From assembly GCA_949358305.1 (NCBI GenBank), contig OX442318.1:13436517-13500516 (forward strand): a DNA stretch of 64,000 nucleotides, written 5' to 3'. Position 1 is the stretch's first letter. Every line of letters begins with the position of its first letter. Positions 1 to 11,760 of the stretch are shown here, in pieces. The translations under genes and the position numbers were made by a program. Source of the DNA: Strigamia acuminata. Taxonomy: Eukaryota > Arthropoda > Chilopoda > Geophilomorpha > Linotaeniidae. The notes under the pieces were generated by a model. The model had not been told where the DNA came from, did not search any database, and worked only from the letters and a program-made list of their open reading frames with translations.

Positions 1-2660
1 TAGGGTTGCCCATCTGAGGGTTAACTCGTTTTTGTTAATCAACATCCTCTTGTGGCAGACAGTTGTGTTTTTAGAACTACTATTCTATTGTTCATTTGTA
101 TCTATGATTCAATGGTTGTGGACAGGTCAATAACCAATGGGAGTTTGTCACAAGTGTTATGAAACAGAGTATAGTGCTCTTACTGTTTGAAAATGAGTAG
201 TAACAATATGCTTAGTCTTGTACTTGTAGTACCGGTACACCTTTTTTTTACCCTTAATTTCAGAGAAAGATTTCTCTGCTGCCATGTAGAAATAGTTCTC
301 GAAATGAACATGATATTTAATTGGTGATGGATCAATTAATCCCTGAAAAAGTAAAGAACAAATATAAGTAATTTTTTATGGTGGCGTGCAAGGGTATAAT
401 AATCACAGCATAAGTAAAGAACAAGGGGCGGGATGTAGCTGCATTGACCTAAGGTGTCGAGTCATCGTCCATCGAGATGTGTTGAGTTTTAACGCTGATC
501 TGGTATAGTGCTGTTCACTATACCAAATAATATACTCAAAACCACCACAATGTTGTTCTAACTCCTAACTTATTGGCTAAGCCGGTTTATGCCTAACTGG
601 GGACTGTTCTCAACTATGTGGAAGAGTCATTCTGTTTATTTTCAATGTATTTTAGTTTAAAAAGTGCTTAGAGTGATGAATTTTATTTATTTGATAGTAA
701 AATATTTATTTTATTTGCTATATAAACTTTTTCCACTTTTAATCAATCGAACAATGTTAGCATAGTTTGTTAGTTTCTTTTGGCAGGTAAACAAAGGTTT
801 AGTTGTCTATTTTTTAAGCCAGGTTAAGTCAGATTAAGTCAGGTCAGGTGTGTTATTATTGTTGAAAGTGGTAAACATGGAAAAAAAGCACCCCCTGAGT
901 TGCTATTATGATCGTCGTTCTTTTGTGCCAACATCAATACAAGTGTAAAGATTTCTAGCCAGTCTCCCCTCACCGAAAACAACATTGGGCACATGGGCCT
1001 CAAAAACATCTTTTTACTGCTGGCTCTTGCAACTAAATTTCATTACAGCTAATCTTTTACATACTATATGCTATTCTCATTTAGTGCTGATTTCACTTAA
1101 CACTATTTATTCTAGAACAACATAAATCTTACGTAATAATAGTTACAAAGTTTTAGAAATTTTAGGTTGATCACCATCTTGTAATTATTGTCTCCATATG
1201 GAAGTTGCAATGCTAAGCAAAGGTAATGTTAGAAATAAAAATTTGATATAATTTTTGTCAGTTTGTTGACTCACAACTTGAAACTTGAGCGGTAGGCATC
1301 ATAGTGGAATCGTAATTTTCAACTGTAAGATTAATACGTGATTTTCCCTACAAAAGGTGTGTTTATTTATTATACGTTAAACACGACAAAGAGACGAGGT
1401 TTACCTTTGAGAAGTAAGCTTCAGTTATATAGCTATGAATATCCATATATTTGAAAGTATCAAGAAGGTCAAACTGCGGTTTCTCTTTAAGGTTCCATAC
1501 AGTAGTACATGGAATATGTTTCAATTTTTTCATTTTTTTCTTTTTTCTAACGTAATCGTTATATTCTGACGTTGTTAGTGGAGTCACATAAACATAAGGA
1601 TAAGGACCGTGTGTTGTTTCAATTAAGTGTGCGTCAACTGTTGTTGGTTCATTCAGATAATAGAATATTCGATCTGTAGATTGGTAAACGCATACCGACA
1701 AATTTATAATGAGTAATGAGAGAAATAGCATGACCATAATTTTTTTCTTTTTTGAAATATTTGTTAAAGTTTTAACAAATTGTGGTATCTCGGGCTGATT
1801 TGCCGTAACGGTTCCCACAAGGTGTTGGAGTTTTCTTTTTCGGAGTTGTTGAATGCGGCCAACTGGCCGATACGATTCGTGCTCATCCATTGCAAAGACT
1901 ATTTCTGTTAGGCCTAGTTAATGTAAAGTAATTATTTAATAACAAATGGCAACAACATAATAAAACAGTTTGATATAGTGTGACAGAATGCCCTTATCAC
2001 TCACTGTCGGGATATTTCGAGATGAGTGTGAGGAAATAACAGCCATGTTAATTTGTCAAATGCCAAAACAATAGTGCCAAAGTTTATTTGCAAAGTAAAC
2101 TAAAAAGTACTTGATACAGGATGTCTACCCAAAAACGAATCACATTTGATTTCAGCAAAATAGATTACATAATAACAAAAGGACAAATCATGAAATCAAG
2201 TACGGTATATCAGCTGGGCCAGCAAAGAATATATTTCCAATGCACGTTGCAACATTAAAACTATATCACAAACAACTCGGAAAATTATACAATGAGTATA
2301 TACAACAAAACATGACGTTCAAACGATTGGACACATTGGATTCCCAACACTCACACCTAAGTGAATGGACAAAACTGAACAGTTTACATGACAACTTTTC
2401 TAAAAAACATGTGAGTGGTGGATTGATGCCATGTAGTCAGGGGGGAATCACAAAGCACCTCAAGTTCTGCGAATTTTGGTTATGGCCTTTTATAATCTGG
2501 TATCCTAGGGTCATTGTCCCAACCATGCATTTACCAATGCTGCAATTTCACTTAAGACCAACTGCTGACAGTATGGACAGGCCAATTGGTCATCACCTAA
2601 GCTCATTAACAAACAGAATTTATTGCATGACATTGAAAATGGCCTTTAAGGTCAAATTTA
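1..2660. repeat. Segmental duplication, left copy
   Basis: This stretch is collinear with about 32655-38270. It carries the two 5' exons of the channel paralogue, their 1.06-kb intron (343-1404) and the upstream flank (1891-2660). The right copy has extra insertions at 33127-33776, about 33858-34425, 35713-36335 and 36336-37929 that this copy lacks. No other gene is seen in 343-1404 or 1891-2689. Confidence 0.8.
184..1890 (-). CDS. DEG/ENaC-type channel gene, 5' two exons (partial, leaves window on the left)
   Basis: Two exons of a channel-subunit gene are visible. Exon 1 (1405-1890) starts at an ATG at 1890 and ends at a GTAAAC donor. Exon 2 (184-342) starts after a TTTTTCAG acceptor and ends at a GTAAGA donor; both junctions are phase 0. 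Exon 1 encodes a basic cytosolic N-terminus, a hydrophobic TM1 near residues 51-70 and the start of an ectodomain. Exon 2 opens with GLIDPSPIKYHV. Both exons closely match exons 1 and 2 of the complete gene at 14902-35622, so this is a tandem paralogue. DEG/ENaC proteins form trimeric plasma-membrane cation channels. Assignment rests on the paralogue, which has the family C-terminus. The usual His-Gly motif before TM1 is not evident. The remaining exons lie beyond position 1, so it is unknown whether this copy also carries two fused units. Confidence 0.75.
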
Positions 2661-2689
2661 ATGACATCATTGGATTGCTTTCACCCAAC

Positions 2690-4033
2690 TGTTGGTCTAA
2701 AGACCGCCATTTATTGTCGATATCAAATGTTCGACCTTTATTCATTTTGTTTACATTCGTGTTATCTCGGTATTTAGTTATTGATTAGTTATATTCGATG
2801 TCTTTATGTATTTTGAGTTGTTCAGTATGAGTTTCCATACCATACCTGTGTTTTGATAATGATTTGTTCTATTGATTTAATTATAATGTCAATTATTGGC
2901 ACCAGAGTACCAAACCACTTGTTTCCCAAATCCAAGATGGCGCAGCACACGGGCGTGTGCTGTCTCACTGTGTTTTCCAACCATTAAGTAATGTATTTCA
3001 TTTTAAGTAAAGTATTTTGTTTATTTATACATTTGTCTTTGATTTAAAGCACATTATGTGCTATTCTATGCGCATATAAGCGGCCTTCAGCCGCGCGCTG
3101 TTTGTGTACGATACGGAAACGTATCGGTTCGGTCCGTGCGTGCAGCACAACCGCCATTTGGTTTTCTCACGCTTCCAAACGGTGTTTATCACCGATGTTT
3201 GCGCGCCCCTCTGCTGCCAATAACCTACACCAACTTCCTATACAATCGCTTCATCAAAGTTGGCCTAGATGCAATTGCTCAGGAAATGTTTGGAGGGGAA
3301 CAGACTTTTATAACACCTTGTTTCCAATATATGAATATGCATTTTAGTAATGACTAGATATAGTTTAATCATCTATATCGGGGAACCAGATTAGGGTTTT
3401 GGTACTGGGAAACCCGGGTACTGATTTCCCGAGAAACCAGATGAGATATCACGGAACCGGGAACCAGGAAATTTGAAGAAAAAAAACCGGTTTCGTCTAA
3501 AATTATCGTCATTGAAACGTTACATTTTTTGCCGTTTTAATGATTTTTTTTTTTAGTTTTAATACGCGGAAATTAATTTTAGATGTGTAAAATAGTGTTT
3601 TGAATGCATTTGATGGGTTTTTAAAGTGATTTAGTTAGTTTTTCGGGGTTTGTGCGCATTTACTTTGATTTACCAAAATAAGAAGTTGACCAGCAACAAA
3701 GTGCTCGCGCTCAAATAAATGTTTTTCCATATTAAAGTACTTTGTATAGAAACGACATATGATTCGAAGGGTGAGAGTAGTTTGGAGATGGCTTTTTCTT
3801 TCCCAACCCTAGTAAAACTACATTCAATTTTACTCATAAATAGAACGCGTAACCAGAACTACTATGCTTCCACAAATTTAATCTGCGCATTCTACCAATT
3901 TCTCAATAAATTAGCCTAGCAAACCAGAAAAAATTCTCCCCACGCACTTCGTACAATTACCAGAATTAGAACTGTCAAAGTTTTTCGGTACACCGGGTCA
4001 GCTTGGTTTATAAACTGCATGGCTTCATTGTCA
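2690..4033 (+). repeat. Left LTR of copia element X
   Basis: It starts TGTTGG, like the LTRs of copia 3 and copia 4 in this window, and ends CA. It directly repeats 8917-10261. An AATAAA-like signal lies near 3905. The small ORFs inside it, such as the one at 3058-3357, recur in altered form in the other LTR and are not supported as genes. The usual initiator-tRNA primer site does not follow it. Confidence 0.7.
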
Positions 4034-6090
4034 CCGTTGTCTGTTTTGATACATTTGACCTTTTTGCCGGTGCTGCGCTCAACTTCAGTTTGCCATCGTT
4101 TGAAACGCTCAAATGTGTCCCCCTTGTTCTTGATAATTTCCACCCACATGAACCGTGAATAATCGTCCACAATTATTAAATAATAACTGGCCCCACCCAA
4201 AGATTTAAATGGTTGAGGGCCCCACAGATCCATGTGGATTACTTCTAATATTTCCTTTGTGGAAATTCCTGGGATTGGGGGAAAGCTAGCCCGAGTGCTC
4301 TTTGCCTTCGAACACGCGTCGCAAGGCGAAAGTTCTTTATCGGAGAGTTTAACTCCGAAAATATCAGGTGAAACCTCCATTTTCGCAATCCCACTTGCGT
4401 TGAAATGCCCCATCCTGGAGTGCCAAATGTCCATTGGCTGTGGTTTCACTTGTATCTTTTCTACTTTGCCCCCATTTAAATCACTCTGCCCGTTATTCTT
4501 GCTTAAAACGCTTTTCTGGCTGTTTGTCGCATTTGCTAGCGCATTTACGCTCACGGGTTGATTTATTACAGGTTTCCCTGCGTCACTCAATGTGTTTAGT
4601 AAAGCTGCCTTAAAATCTACTGTTTTTAGTAATGGATTTATAAGATTTTCACTTTTTACAACATTTTTGACCGAATTTTCACCCACAGCTGCACTCTGTT
4701 GCGCAGAAGGTGCAGCTGTATTCACAATATTGGCCTCCATTTTGCAGTTAACCTTGTACATGCGGTCACTCGTTCGATCTGCAACAATGAATGGCTCATC
4801 AATTCGGTCTTTGAACATGGTCAACTTTCCATTTTTGATAAAAGTTGTGAAACCAGCTTCATCTGTCCGGCCCAGCGATAAGAGATTTTTCTTAAAATTT
4901 GGCGCATAATAAACATTTTGCAGTGTGATCTTTCGCAATCTGTTTCCATAACAAGATGTGATCAACACGTTGCCAATGCCCTCTATTTTAGACTTTCCTT
5001 CCCCCTGCTGGACACTATAGCCGGACAGTGGCTTAAAAGTTACAAACCAACTTCTATTAAATGAAAAGTGATCTGTCGCTCCGGTATCGATATACCATTG
5101 CGGATCAAAATCACAATGCGACATTAAAGACAATGGCGGCGACAAGGTGACTTCCTCTTCAGTCTGTTGAACTGCTGCTGAGAACATCGTTAATGGTTCA
5201 TCAAAAATGTCAACTTGTCCCAAATTCGCTTTCTTGGTCTTGCCACCACGACCTTTTCCTCTTGCAGCGCCTTTTGCCAGCTGTGCAGAGGTGCCACCCC
5301 GTTGGCTCTGCGCGCTCACTTGTTGTTTGGGCGGTGTCGGACACTCTCGTGCGAAATGTCCTGTGCCACCGCAAGAAAAACAAGTCCGAGGTGTAAATGA
5401 CTGATTTCCGCTTTTCCCGCGTTGAAATCGCCCTTTTCCGAAAAATGCTCCTGCATTATCAACTGTTTCATGTCCACCAATGCCATAAGTGTCCGAAGAT
5501 TCGAATAAACGATTGTATTCTCCTAACAATCTTTCTTTCACCTTCGCAGTGGTAAAATCTAAATCCTCCCAGTGATACATTATTTGTTTCACAGTCTCAT
5601 ACTGTGCAGGGAGAAAATCCATGTACTGAAATGCGATGTCTTCATCTGTCGGGAGAACTTTAAAGTTTTTCAGTTCCAAAACCTTTCTGTCAACCCGAGC
5701 TAAGAAGCACATCATTTCTTCATTGTCCATTAACCTCATTTGGAGGAATTCTCGCCTCAAACGTCCTTTTCGGGCGCGCGTCGTTGGCTGGTACGACGCT
5801 CTGAGCGCTTCCCACGCTTTCTTGGACGAATCCTGCGCGACGGCCACAATCTGTTGCGATTCGCCGCAACTCAGACATATTGTGGACCAAGCACGGTGTT
5901 CGCGCACTTTAAAGTCGCGTTTCTCCTTGGCTGTGGCGGTCGCAGCAGGCGCGGTCTCGTCACCGGTGACGTGATCCCACACGCCTTGCTGCACCAACAA
6001 TAAATGCACTTGCACAGCCCATGTTGTATAATTCGTCCCGTCGAGTTTCTTTATCGACTTATAGTCGTCGTATTTGTCATCCGACGCCAT
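3916..6090 (-). CDS. Truncated Ty1/copia Gag-protease-integrase (copia 1)
   Basis: The ORF is open from the ATG at 6090. It encodes a copia Gag, one CCHC knuckle (CFSCGGTGHFARECP, near residue 235), an aspartic protease with D-T-G near residue 333, the pre-integrase HHCC region near residue 555, and the start of the integrase core. The first catalytic Asp is in HMDLWGP (about residue 619) and the second in KTDNG (about 682). Homology stops there: the last ~39 codons (4033 down to 3916) read through LTR X, so the catalytic Glu, RT and RNase H are missing. Its Gag is very similar to the one starting at 63123, so the two are one family. The product could be Gag-like but not transposition-competent. 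Confidence 0.85.
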   Translation of the reverse strand: MASDDKYDDYKSIKKLDGTNYTTWAVQVHLLLVQQGVWDHVTGDETAPAATATAKEKRDFKVREHRAWSTICLSCGESQQIVAVAQDSSKKAWEALRASYQPTTRARKGRLRREFLQMRLMDNEEMMCFLARVDRKVLELKNFKVLPTDEDIAFQYMDFLPAQYETVKQIMYHWEDLDFTTAKVKERLLGEYNRLFESSDTYGIGGHETVDNAGAFFGKGRFQRGKSGNQSFTPRTCFSCGGTGHFARECPTPPKQQVSAQSQRGGTSAQLAKGAARGKGRGGKTKKANLGQVDIFDEPLTMFSAAVQQTEEEVTLSPPLSLMSHCDFDPQWYIDTGATDHFSFNRSWFVTFKPLSGYSVQQGEGKSKIEGIGNVLITSCYGNRLRKITLQNVYYAPNFKKNLLSLGRTDEAGFTTFIKNGKLTMFKDRIDEPFIVADRTSDRMYKVNCKMEANIVNTAAPSAQQSAAVGENSVKNVVKSENLINPLLKTVDFKAALLNTLSDAGKPVINQPVSVNALANATNSQKSVLSKNNGQSDLNGGKVEKIQVKPQPMDIWHSRMGHFNASGIAKMEVSPDIFGVKLSDKELSPCDACSKAKSTRASFPPIPGISTKEILEVIHMDLWGPQPFKSLGGASYYLIIVDDYSRFMWVEIIKNKGDTFERFKRWQTEVERSTGKKVKCIKTDNGDNEAMQFINQADPVYRKTLTVLILVIVRSAWGEFFLVC

Positions 6091-7167
6091 AATTGTCCAA
6101 TTTGGGAAAATTTTTCCAATAAATGCACTTGTTTTTCACAAAAATAATTCCGCCGCACAATTTGAAGCACAAATAATACTTTTGCAAATTGCAAACCCAC
6201 AAAAGGTTAGGCGAAAAAAATGCACAACTTCCCCAACTTGGTACAGCTCTTTAAGAGAGCACAACTACTCGAATCTGGTCGCTCTACTAGTTTCCGATCG
6301 GCACCACTGAGGCCCGCGGGACGGCTAGTTGGCCACGAACAAGCCCAGATCGAAATGAGACGGTACTAGCCGAATGGCTAAAGGGTACCGAATAAACAAA
6401 GGGTCCCCAAAACAAAAACTTAATCTTATTAACAAGGAATTTCGACAACTTAAAACTAATAAATTGCTGGCAAGGTGAAATTCCGTTGTTTTGCGGGTTG
6501 GTTTGCGTCGCAAATCTCCCGCGTTGATCCCACGTCGTGAAATCGATGCACGTCGACTTAACGTGCTCGTCCGCACCTTTGTAGGATGTGCTTCGTGCAC
6601 CAAACCTCGGGAAAAATGCCAGCCCGTACGTTTAACCCGCTAACTGGTCTTCTGGTCGAATGCCTGCGCGTATGTTTAACCCGCTAACAGGACTTCTACT
6701 CTCGATTGGAAATAAACACGTCGTTTTTCGTCTGCTTTGACGAAAAATGGCCGCCGTCGAAAATTCGTTTCGCTCGAAGACTTCCGTGTCGCTTTCCAAC
6801 GAAAATTGTCCCAAAACAACGTCGCTTTGACGTATTTCCGCGTCGAATCTCGATGGGAATGTGTACCGGTCTGTATACACGATTCTCAGCTGGCTTCACG
6901 GCTATTCGCGATGAAACCAAAACAAAATGGCGCCCGCAGAAGAAAATCTTCTTTATATCGAGCAGAGTGCTTATTTCGCACAGAATTTCGACAATTCTTA
7001 CACTGTTCGATCCAGAAAAACTCCTGCAAACGTCTGCACAGGTTGTCAAAGCCCGTCCGCTTCGCTCGAATCCGCTAATACGTCTTTGCGACGATACCGC
7101 CGAGTCCGCGATGTCCGTTTCTTCCCGAAAATCGCCGTAAACGCATCACAAACGGTTTGCCGCGTCG

Positions 7168-7187
7168 CAAACCATCCTCTGCTACCA
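7168..7187 (-). promoter_or_regulatory. Primer-binding site of copia 1 (initiator tRNA-Met 3' end)
   Basis: On the minus strand the sequence TGGTAGCAGAGGATGGTTT is complementary to the CCA-tailed 3' end of eukaryotic initiator tRNA-Met. It marks the 3' boundary of the copia 1 5' LTR and confirms its minus orientation. The same site is used by copia 3 and, in part, copia 4. Confidence 0.8.
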
Positions 7188-7472
7188 TATGATGCGATTT
7201 GGAGGCGCCGGACATCAAATAAAGAGAGCTGAGACTCGATTCAATGGGTGCGGGAACTCGCATACGTGCGACGCCATCTTTATTCATGTGTGAACGAATA
7301 TGAGAAGGTATGTTTTGAGGCTAGCTGCTCTCAAAACACGTGTACATACTAAAGGTAGAACAAATCATTGTTTAACAAGTAATGATTTGTTCTTTACATA
7401 AAGAATAATGTAAACGACATAAACAATCGATAAAAGGCTCAAAAGCAATGGAGAAACTAAAAGATAAATGTG
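7188..7472 (-). repeat. Partial 5' LTR of copia 1
   Basis: This lies directly upstream of the copia 1 primer site. On the minus strand it shares the layout of the copia 4 LTR (61458-61936): a short inverted repeat around AACAAATCATT, then ATAAAGATGGCG, then the primer site. Its 5' end is missing where plus-orientated sequence starting TGTTGGG begins at about 7473. The region 6091-7167 is the untranslated leader between primer site and Gag, and no gene is seen in it. Confidence 0.6.
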
Positions 7473-8079
7473 TTGGGTTTTGAGCTGTCACTTGTATTTG
7501 AGTTCGGTCAGATCACGTCTTTACGGATTAACGTGATCGGGACATCTGCATTTACTATTGTTCTTACTGTTTAATGTGAGCCAATCCCGTGTAAAAGTCA
7601 TTTCCTAACATTGGCCGCATGGCATTTAACTTTAGTGTGTTCTTGTCCCAAATTGCATAGTTGTTTATGTCATGATTGGCAGTGTGCTGTAATGCCTAAT
7701 CATGACTTGTTCTTTAATGACAAGTGTCATTTGGTTTGTACATAAGATCTGTTCTTACCTTATTGTATTTTTAGATGCTCAGCCTGCTGGGCATCACTTG
7801 CTGTAAAGTTTTTCCAACCGATGGATGCCTGAATAAAATGGCCACCGGTTTAATACGGTTTTCGGCACAGTTTACCTGCGCGGTCGTTATTTCGCCTACA
7901 ACGCTTTCCTCCGAGCCCGATAAAATGCTCATTTGAGCGGTTGACATGTGAGCATATCATTGCTAGTAAATATATTGATTGGGATACTTAACACAGTAGT
8001 AAGAGGGTTAAAACTCAATATCAACCAATATAACATGGGCACAGAATCACAATGATACGCATGTTACATTTATCCATTT
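7473..8079 (+). repeat. LTR-like copia segment, plus orientation, incomplete
   Basis: It begins TGTTGGGTTTTGAGC, the same terminal motif as the other copia LTRs here. It contains AATAAAATGGCCACC, similar to the transcription-start region of those LTRs. No primer site follows; it runs into the RT/RNase H remnant at 8080. No ORF is supported. It is best read as a fragment left by nested insertion. Confidence 0.4.
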
Positions 8080-8709
8080 TTGGCTTCGAGAACTCGCCCC
8101 GACATACTTTACTCCGTGATTCATCTGTCGCAGTACAATACCTGCTATAATAGGACCCACATTCGAGCGCTTCTTCAGGTTCTGCAGTACGTGTCAAACA
8201 CCGCAGACTTTTGCATCGAATTATCCGGTTGTACGTCCTCTCAGTTGTGGGCATACACCGACGCATCGTGGGCGAGCGATCTGGCGACGTCTCTGAGTTT
8301 CGGCGGTTACATCACCTTCATCGGAAATATACCCATCGGCTGGTCCTGTCGTAAACAGTCGACCGTGGCATGCTTAACAATGGAAGCGGAATTCATCGCC
8401 CTTGTTGAGTGTGTCAAGGAGCTGTACTGGTTGGACCACGTTTATGTCCAATTTCCGATCCTCAACCGATTATCTCGACCCGTCATTTACTCCGATGCCC
8501 TGTCAGCTATTCAGTTTACTTCCAACGATGTCGAGAACTCGAAAACTCGACACATTCGTGTTTGATATCACTGGCTCAGGGAATGGTACCTGGCGGGACG
8601 CTTCGAACTCCGAAAAGTGCCCGGCGATATTAACGTCGCCGACATCTTCACGAAGTGGCTTGGATCGGAACGTTTACAATTGTTGATATCTAGGATTTTC
8701 CGATTGTAA
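8080..8709 (+). pseudogene. Ty1/copia RT C-terminus and RNase H, decayed
   Basis: The frame encodes the end of a copia polymerase: RPDILYSVIHLSQY, an RNase H start with AYTDASWASD, MEAEFIALVECVKELYW, and then after an in-frame TGA (8563-8565) the typical copia finish NVADIFTKWLG before a TAA at 8709. Everything upstream of the last RT segment is absent. It is followed by a polypurine tract and LTR X, so this is the 3' end of element X or of a close relative. Confidence 0.8.
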
Positions 8710-8904
8710 CTTTATAGTGACATTCCTATTTTTGTTTACCCGACTGTGAGGATCACCGAGTTTCTGTGGGAATCCGCACCGTTGTTTTAGTGATAGCCAC
8801 ATCAGTACCCGGCTCGGTGATTCGACTTTATTGTTTATCTTTTGAATTAATGTTTACACTGTAATTCCAGTATCGATTCTCATTTCCCCTGAACATTTTA
8901 CATC

Positions 8905-8916
8905 GAAGGGGGGATT
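8905..8916 (+). promoter_or_regulatory. Polypurine tract of copia element X
   Basis: GAAGGGGGGATT directly abuts the TGTTGG start of the right LTR, the position at which plus-strand DNA synthesis is primed in LTR retrotransposons. Between the RNase H stop (8709) and this tract nothing else is recognised. Confidence 0.7.
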
Positions 8917-10261
8917 TGTTGGTCTAAAGACCGCCATTTATTGTCGATATCAAATGTTCGACCTTTATTCATTTTGTTTACATTCGTGTTATCTCGGTAT
9001 TTAGTTATTGATTAGTTATATTCGATGTCTTTATGTATTTTGAGTTGTTCAGTATGAGTTTCCATACCATACCTGTGTTTTGATAATGATTCGTTCTATT
9101 GATTTAATTATAATGTCAATTATTGGCACCAGAGTACCAAACCACTTGTATCCCAAATCCAAGATGGCGCAGCACACGGGCGTGTGCTGTGTCACTGTGT
9201 TTTCCAACCATTAAGTAATGTATTTCATTTTAAGTAAAGTATTTTGTTTATTTATACATTTGTCTTTGATTTAAAGCACATTATGTGCTATTCTATGCGC
9301 ATATAAGCGGCCTTCAGCCGCGCGCTGTTTGTGTACGATACGGAAACGTATCAGTTCGGTCCGTGCGTGCAGCACGACCGCCATTTGGTTTTCTCACGCT
9401 TCCAAACGGTGTTTATCACTGATGTTTGCGCGCCCCTCTGCTGCCAATAACCTACACCAACTTCCTATACAATCGCTTCATCAAAGTTGGCCTAGATGCA
9501 ATTGCTCAGGAAATGTTTGGAGGGGAACAGACTTTTAGAACACCCTGTTTCCAATATATAAATATGCATTTTAGTAATGACTAGATATAGTTTAATCATC
9601 TATATCGGGGAACCAGATTAAGGTTTTGGTACTGGGAAACCCGGGTACTGATTTCCCGAGAAACCAGATGAGATATCACGGAACCGGGAACCAGGAAATT
9701 TGAAGAAAAAAAACCGGTTTCGTCTAAAATTATCGTCATTGAAACGTTACATTTTTTGCCGTTTTAATGATTTTTTTTTTTTAGTTTTAATACGCGGAAA
9801 TTAATTTTAGATGTGTAAAATAGTGTTTTGAATGCATTTGATGGGTTTTTAAAGTGATTTAGTTAGTTTTTCGGGGTTTGTGCGCACTTACTTTGATTTA
9901 CCAAAATAAGAAGTTGACCAGCAACAAAGTGCTCGCGCTCAAATAAATGTTTTTCCATATTAAAGTACTTTGTATAGAAACGACATATGATTCGAAGGGT
10001 GAGAGTAGTTTGGAGATGGCTTTTTCTTTCCCAACCCTAGTAAAACTACATTCAATTTTACTCATAAATAGAACGCGTAACCAGAACTACTATGCTTCCA
10101 CAAATTTAATCTGCGCATTCTACCAATTTCTCAATAAATTAGCCTAGCAAACCAGAAAAAATTCTCCCCACGCACTTCGTATAATTACCAGAATTAGAAC
10201 TGTCAAAGTTTTTCGGTACACCGGGTCAGCTTGGTTTATAAACTGCATGGCTTCATTGTCA
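8917..10261 (+). repeat. Right LTR of copia element X
   Basis: A direct repeat of 2690-4033, differing at about a dozen positions by eye. It begins right after the polypurine tract and ends TTGTCA. The following 10262-10852 holds no gene I can support. Confidence 0.75.
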
Positions 10262-10852
10262 CTGTCATTGTGGGTTGTATATTTGTTTTATATGTTTTGC
10301 TTACCTTTAGCAGAGCCACTGGAATCAAGCTGCCTGTTTTGGCAGAACAAGAAACTCGGTCACTGTAGAAAAGTCAATAACAAGGCGCTAGGTGGGGACG
10401 GTGAGCATTCGTTATTGCAATAATTGATGTCGTTAAAGTTTTATTGCTGGAACAGCAATAAAATTTTCACGAAAAGTTAATTTACTTTTGATGCTATTTT
10501 TGAGTGAAAAGCTAATTAATCTTATTTGTTTACGACTTACCGCGACGTCCATAACTGCGCAGTAATTCTTAATTGGGTTCACTTCTCTTGTGGAAGTAAG
10601 AATCGATGTTGCCACTGACTGATTGATCTGCCACTGAACTGAATAGAGAAAATCTAGTTACTTGCTGTCACATTTCTGTCCAATGCCTTTTAGTGGAAAA
10701 GTACCCCGTTCAATTCCCACTTTTACTGCATTTTTAGACCAAAAAAGTCAAAATGTGAACTCTAGAAGAAGCCTAAATCCTGAAACTGCCCACTATGTTA
10801 AATAAATCTTAATTTGTGAATTAACTCAGGGTTGTGAGTACACGACCACACA

Positions 10853-11120
10853 GATTTCGGGAGACCGGAAGTGACAATTTTCACGTCATAAAATCAAAAT
10901 CGGATTTTTGAAAATCCACATGCAGGGTCGCTTTTCTTGATTTTCAGCCATCTTGATTTCCACATAGTGTGATCAAAGCACGTTGTTTTTTGTTTGCTGA
11001 TAACAATTTAACATATTTAGCAAATAACAATTACCGGTTCATATTTAACTGTCCCGCCGTGCTTTTTGGCTGCATTTGTGATTCCGTGCTTTTGCAAGGG
11101 GAAATCGCAACATTTTGGCC
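10853..11120 (+). repeat. Dispersed repeat, copy 1 (copy 2 at 39421-39640)
   Basis: It starts GATTTCGGGAGACCGGAAGT and shares a long stretch with 39421-39640 in the same orientation, including GATCAAAGCACGTTGTT and GCCGTGCTTTTTG. From about 11040 to 11690 three degenerate units recur with the theme 'CATTTTGGCC...GTGCTCAAATG'. No coding potential is evident. Confidence 0.55.
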
Positions 11121-11760
11121 TCGTTCGACTGCTCAAATGTGGCCCGTTGCGATTAATTGTTCTGCTGTGTTTATGCAAGGAAAAATCAGAACATTTTGGC
11201 CGCATTCGAGTGCTCAAATGCAGTCCGTTGTGATTAAATGTGTTGGCCTTTTGTTCCCCGAGATCATTTGATTGTCTTTTATTATTGATGTTTACCTTGC
11301 TGTTTGGATATTTATCAGTTTATTATTTTGTAGACATCGTTTCATGAATGGATCGCATGAGATCCCGTATTTGTGCCTTTGTTTTGTATAGATTTTGTTA
11401 TCGGGTTTTGAATTTACCCGACTATGTATCTCGTTTTATCATTATGTTTATTATTGCTTACTTTTCTGGTTTTCTAACAATTTGTGCGCTTAATAAAGCT
11501 CTTATGGATTTCACTGCTTTTGCTTGTTTATTTATGGATATACAAGTACTACAAAATGTTCTGCTGTGCGATTGTCGGATCTTTTGCAGTATTTCGGCCG
11601 CGTTTGAGCGCTCAAATGCGGCCGGCCATGTTTAAATGTTTCGCCATGTTATGGCATGGCAAAATCATGAAATTTTGGCAGGGGCGGATCTAGCTTTTCG
11701 GGGACCAGGGGCTTGAGGTTTTTTTGGGGCCCTTTATCAAAATTTTTAATAGCAACCTTT

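Larger units (their letters stand above)
2690..10261 (+). mobile_element. Ty1/copia element X with 1.34-kb LTRs and a scrambled interior
   Basis: Two direct repeats of about 1344 bp (2690-4033 and 8917-10261) begin TGTTGGTC and end TTGTCA. About a dozen differences were counted by eye, so they are near 99% identical. The right repeat is preceded by a purine tract and a copia RNase H end in plus orientation, as expected of a 3' LTR. The interior is not a normal copia: next to the left LTR lies a truncated minus-strand copia (Gag to integrase), then other LTR-like sequence. No target duplication was found (flanks CCCAAC and CTGTC). The block is probably the result of nested insertion plus deletion or recombination. 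Confidence 0.65.

Noticed and set aside
2240-2788. 182-codon plus-strand ORF
   Set aside because: It crosses from the channel-locus flank into the copia X LTR. Its first part overlaps non-coding duplicated sequence also present near 38 kb with disruptions, and no protein motif is seen.
3058-3357. ORFs inside the copia X LTR (also 9329-9538)
   Set aside because: They lie within an LTR, change length between the two LTR copies and show no domain.
6325-7287. Several 60-144-codon ORFs on both strands
   Set aside because: They fall in the untranslated leader and LTR of copia 1, overlap one another in many frames and have biased composition only because the region is GC-richer.
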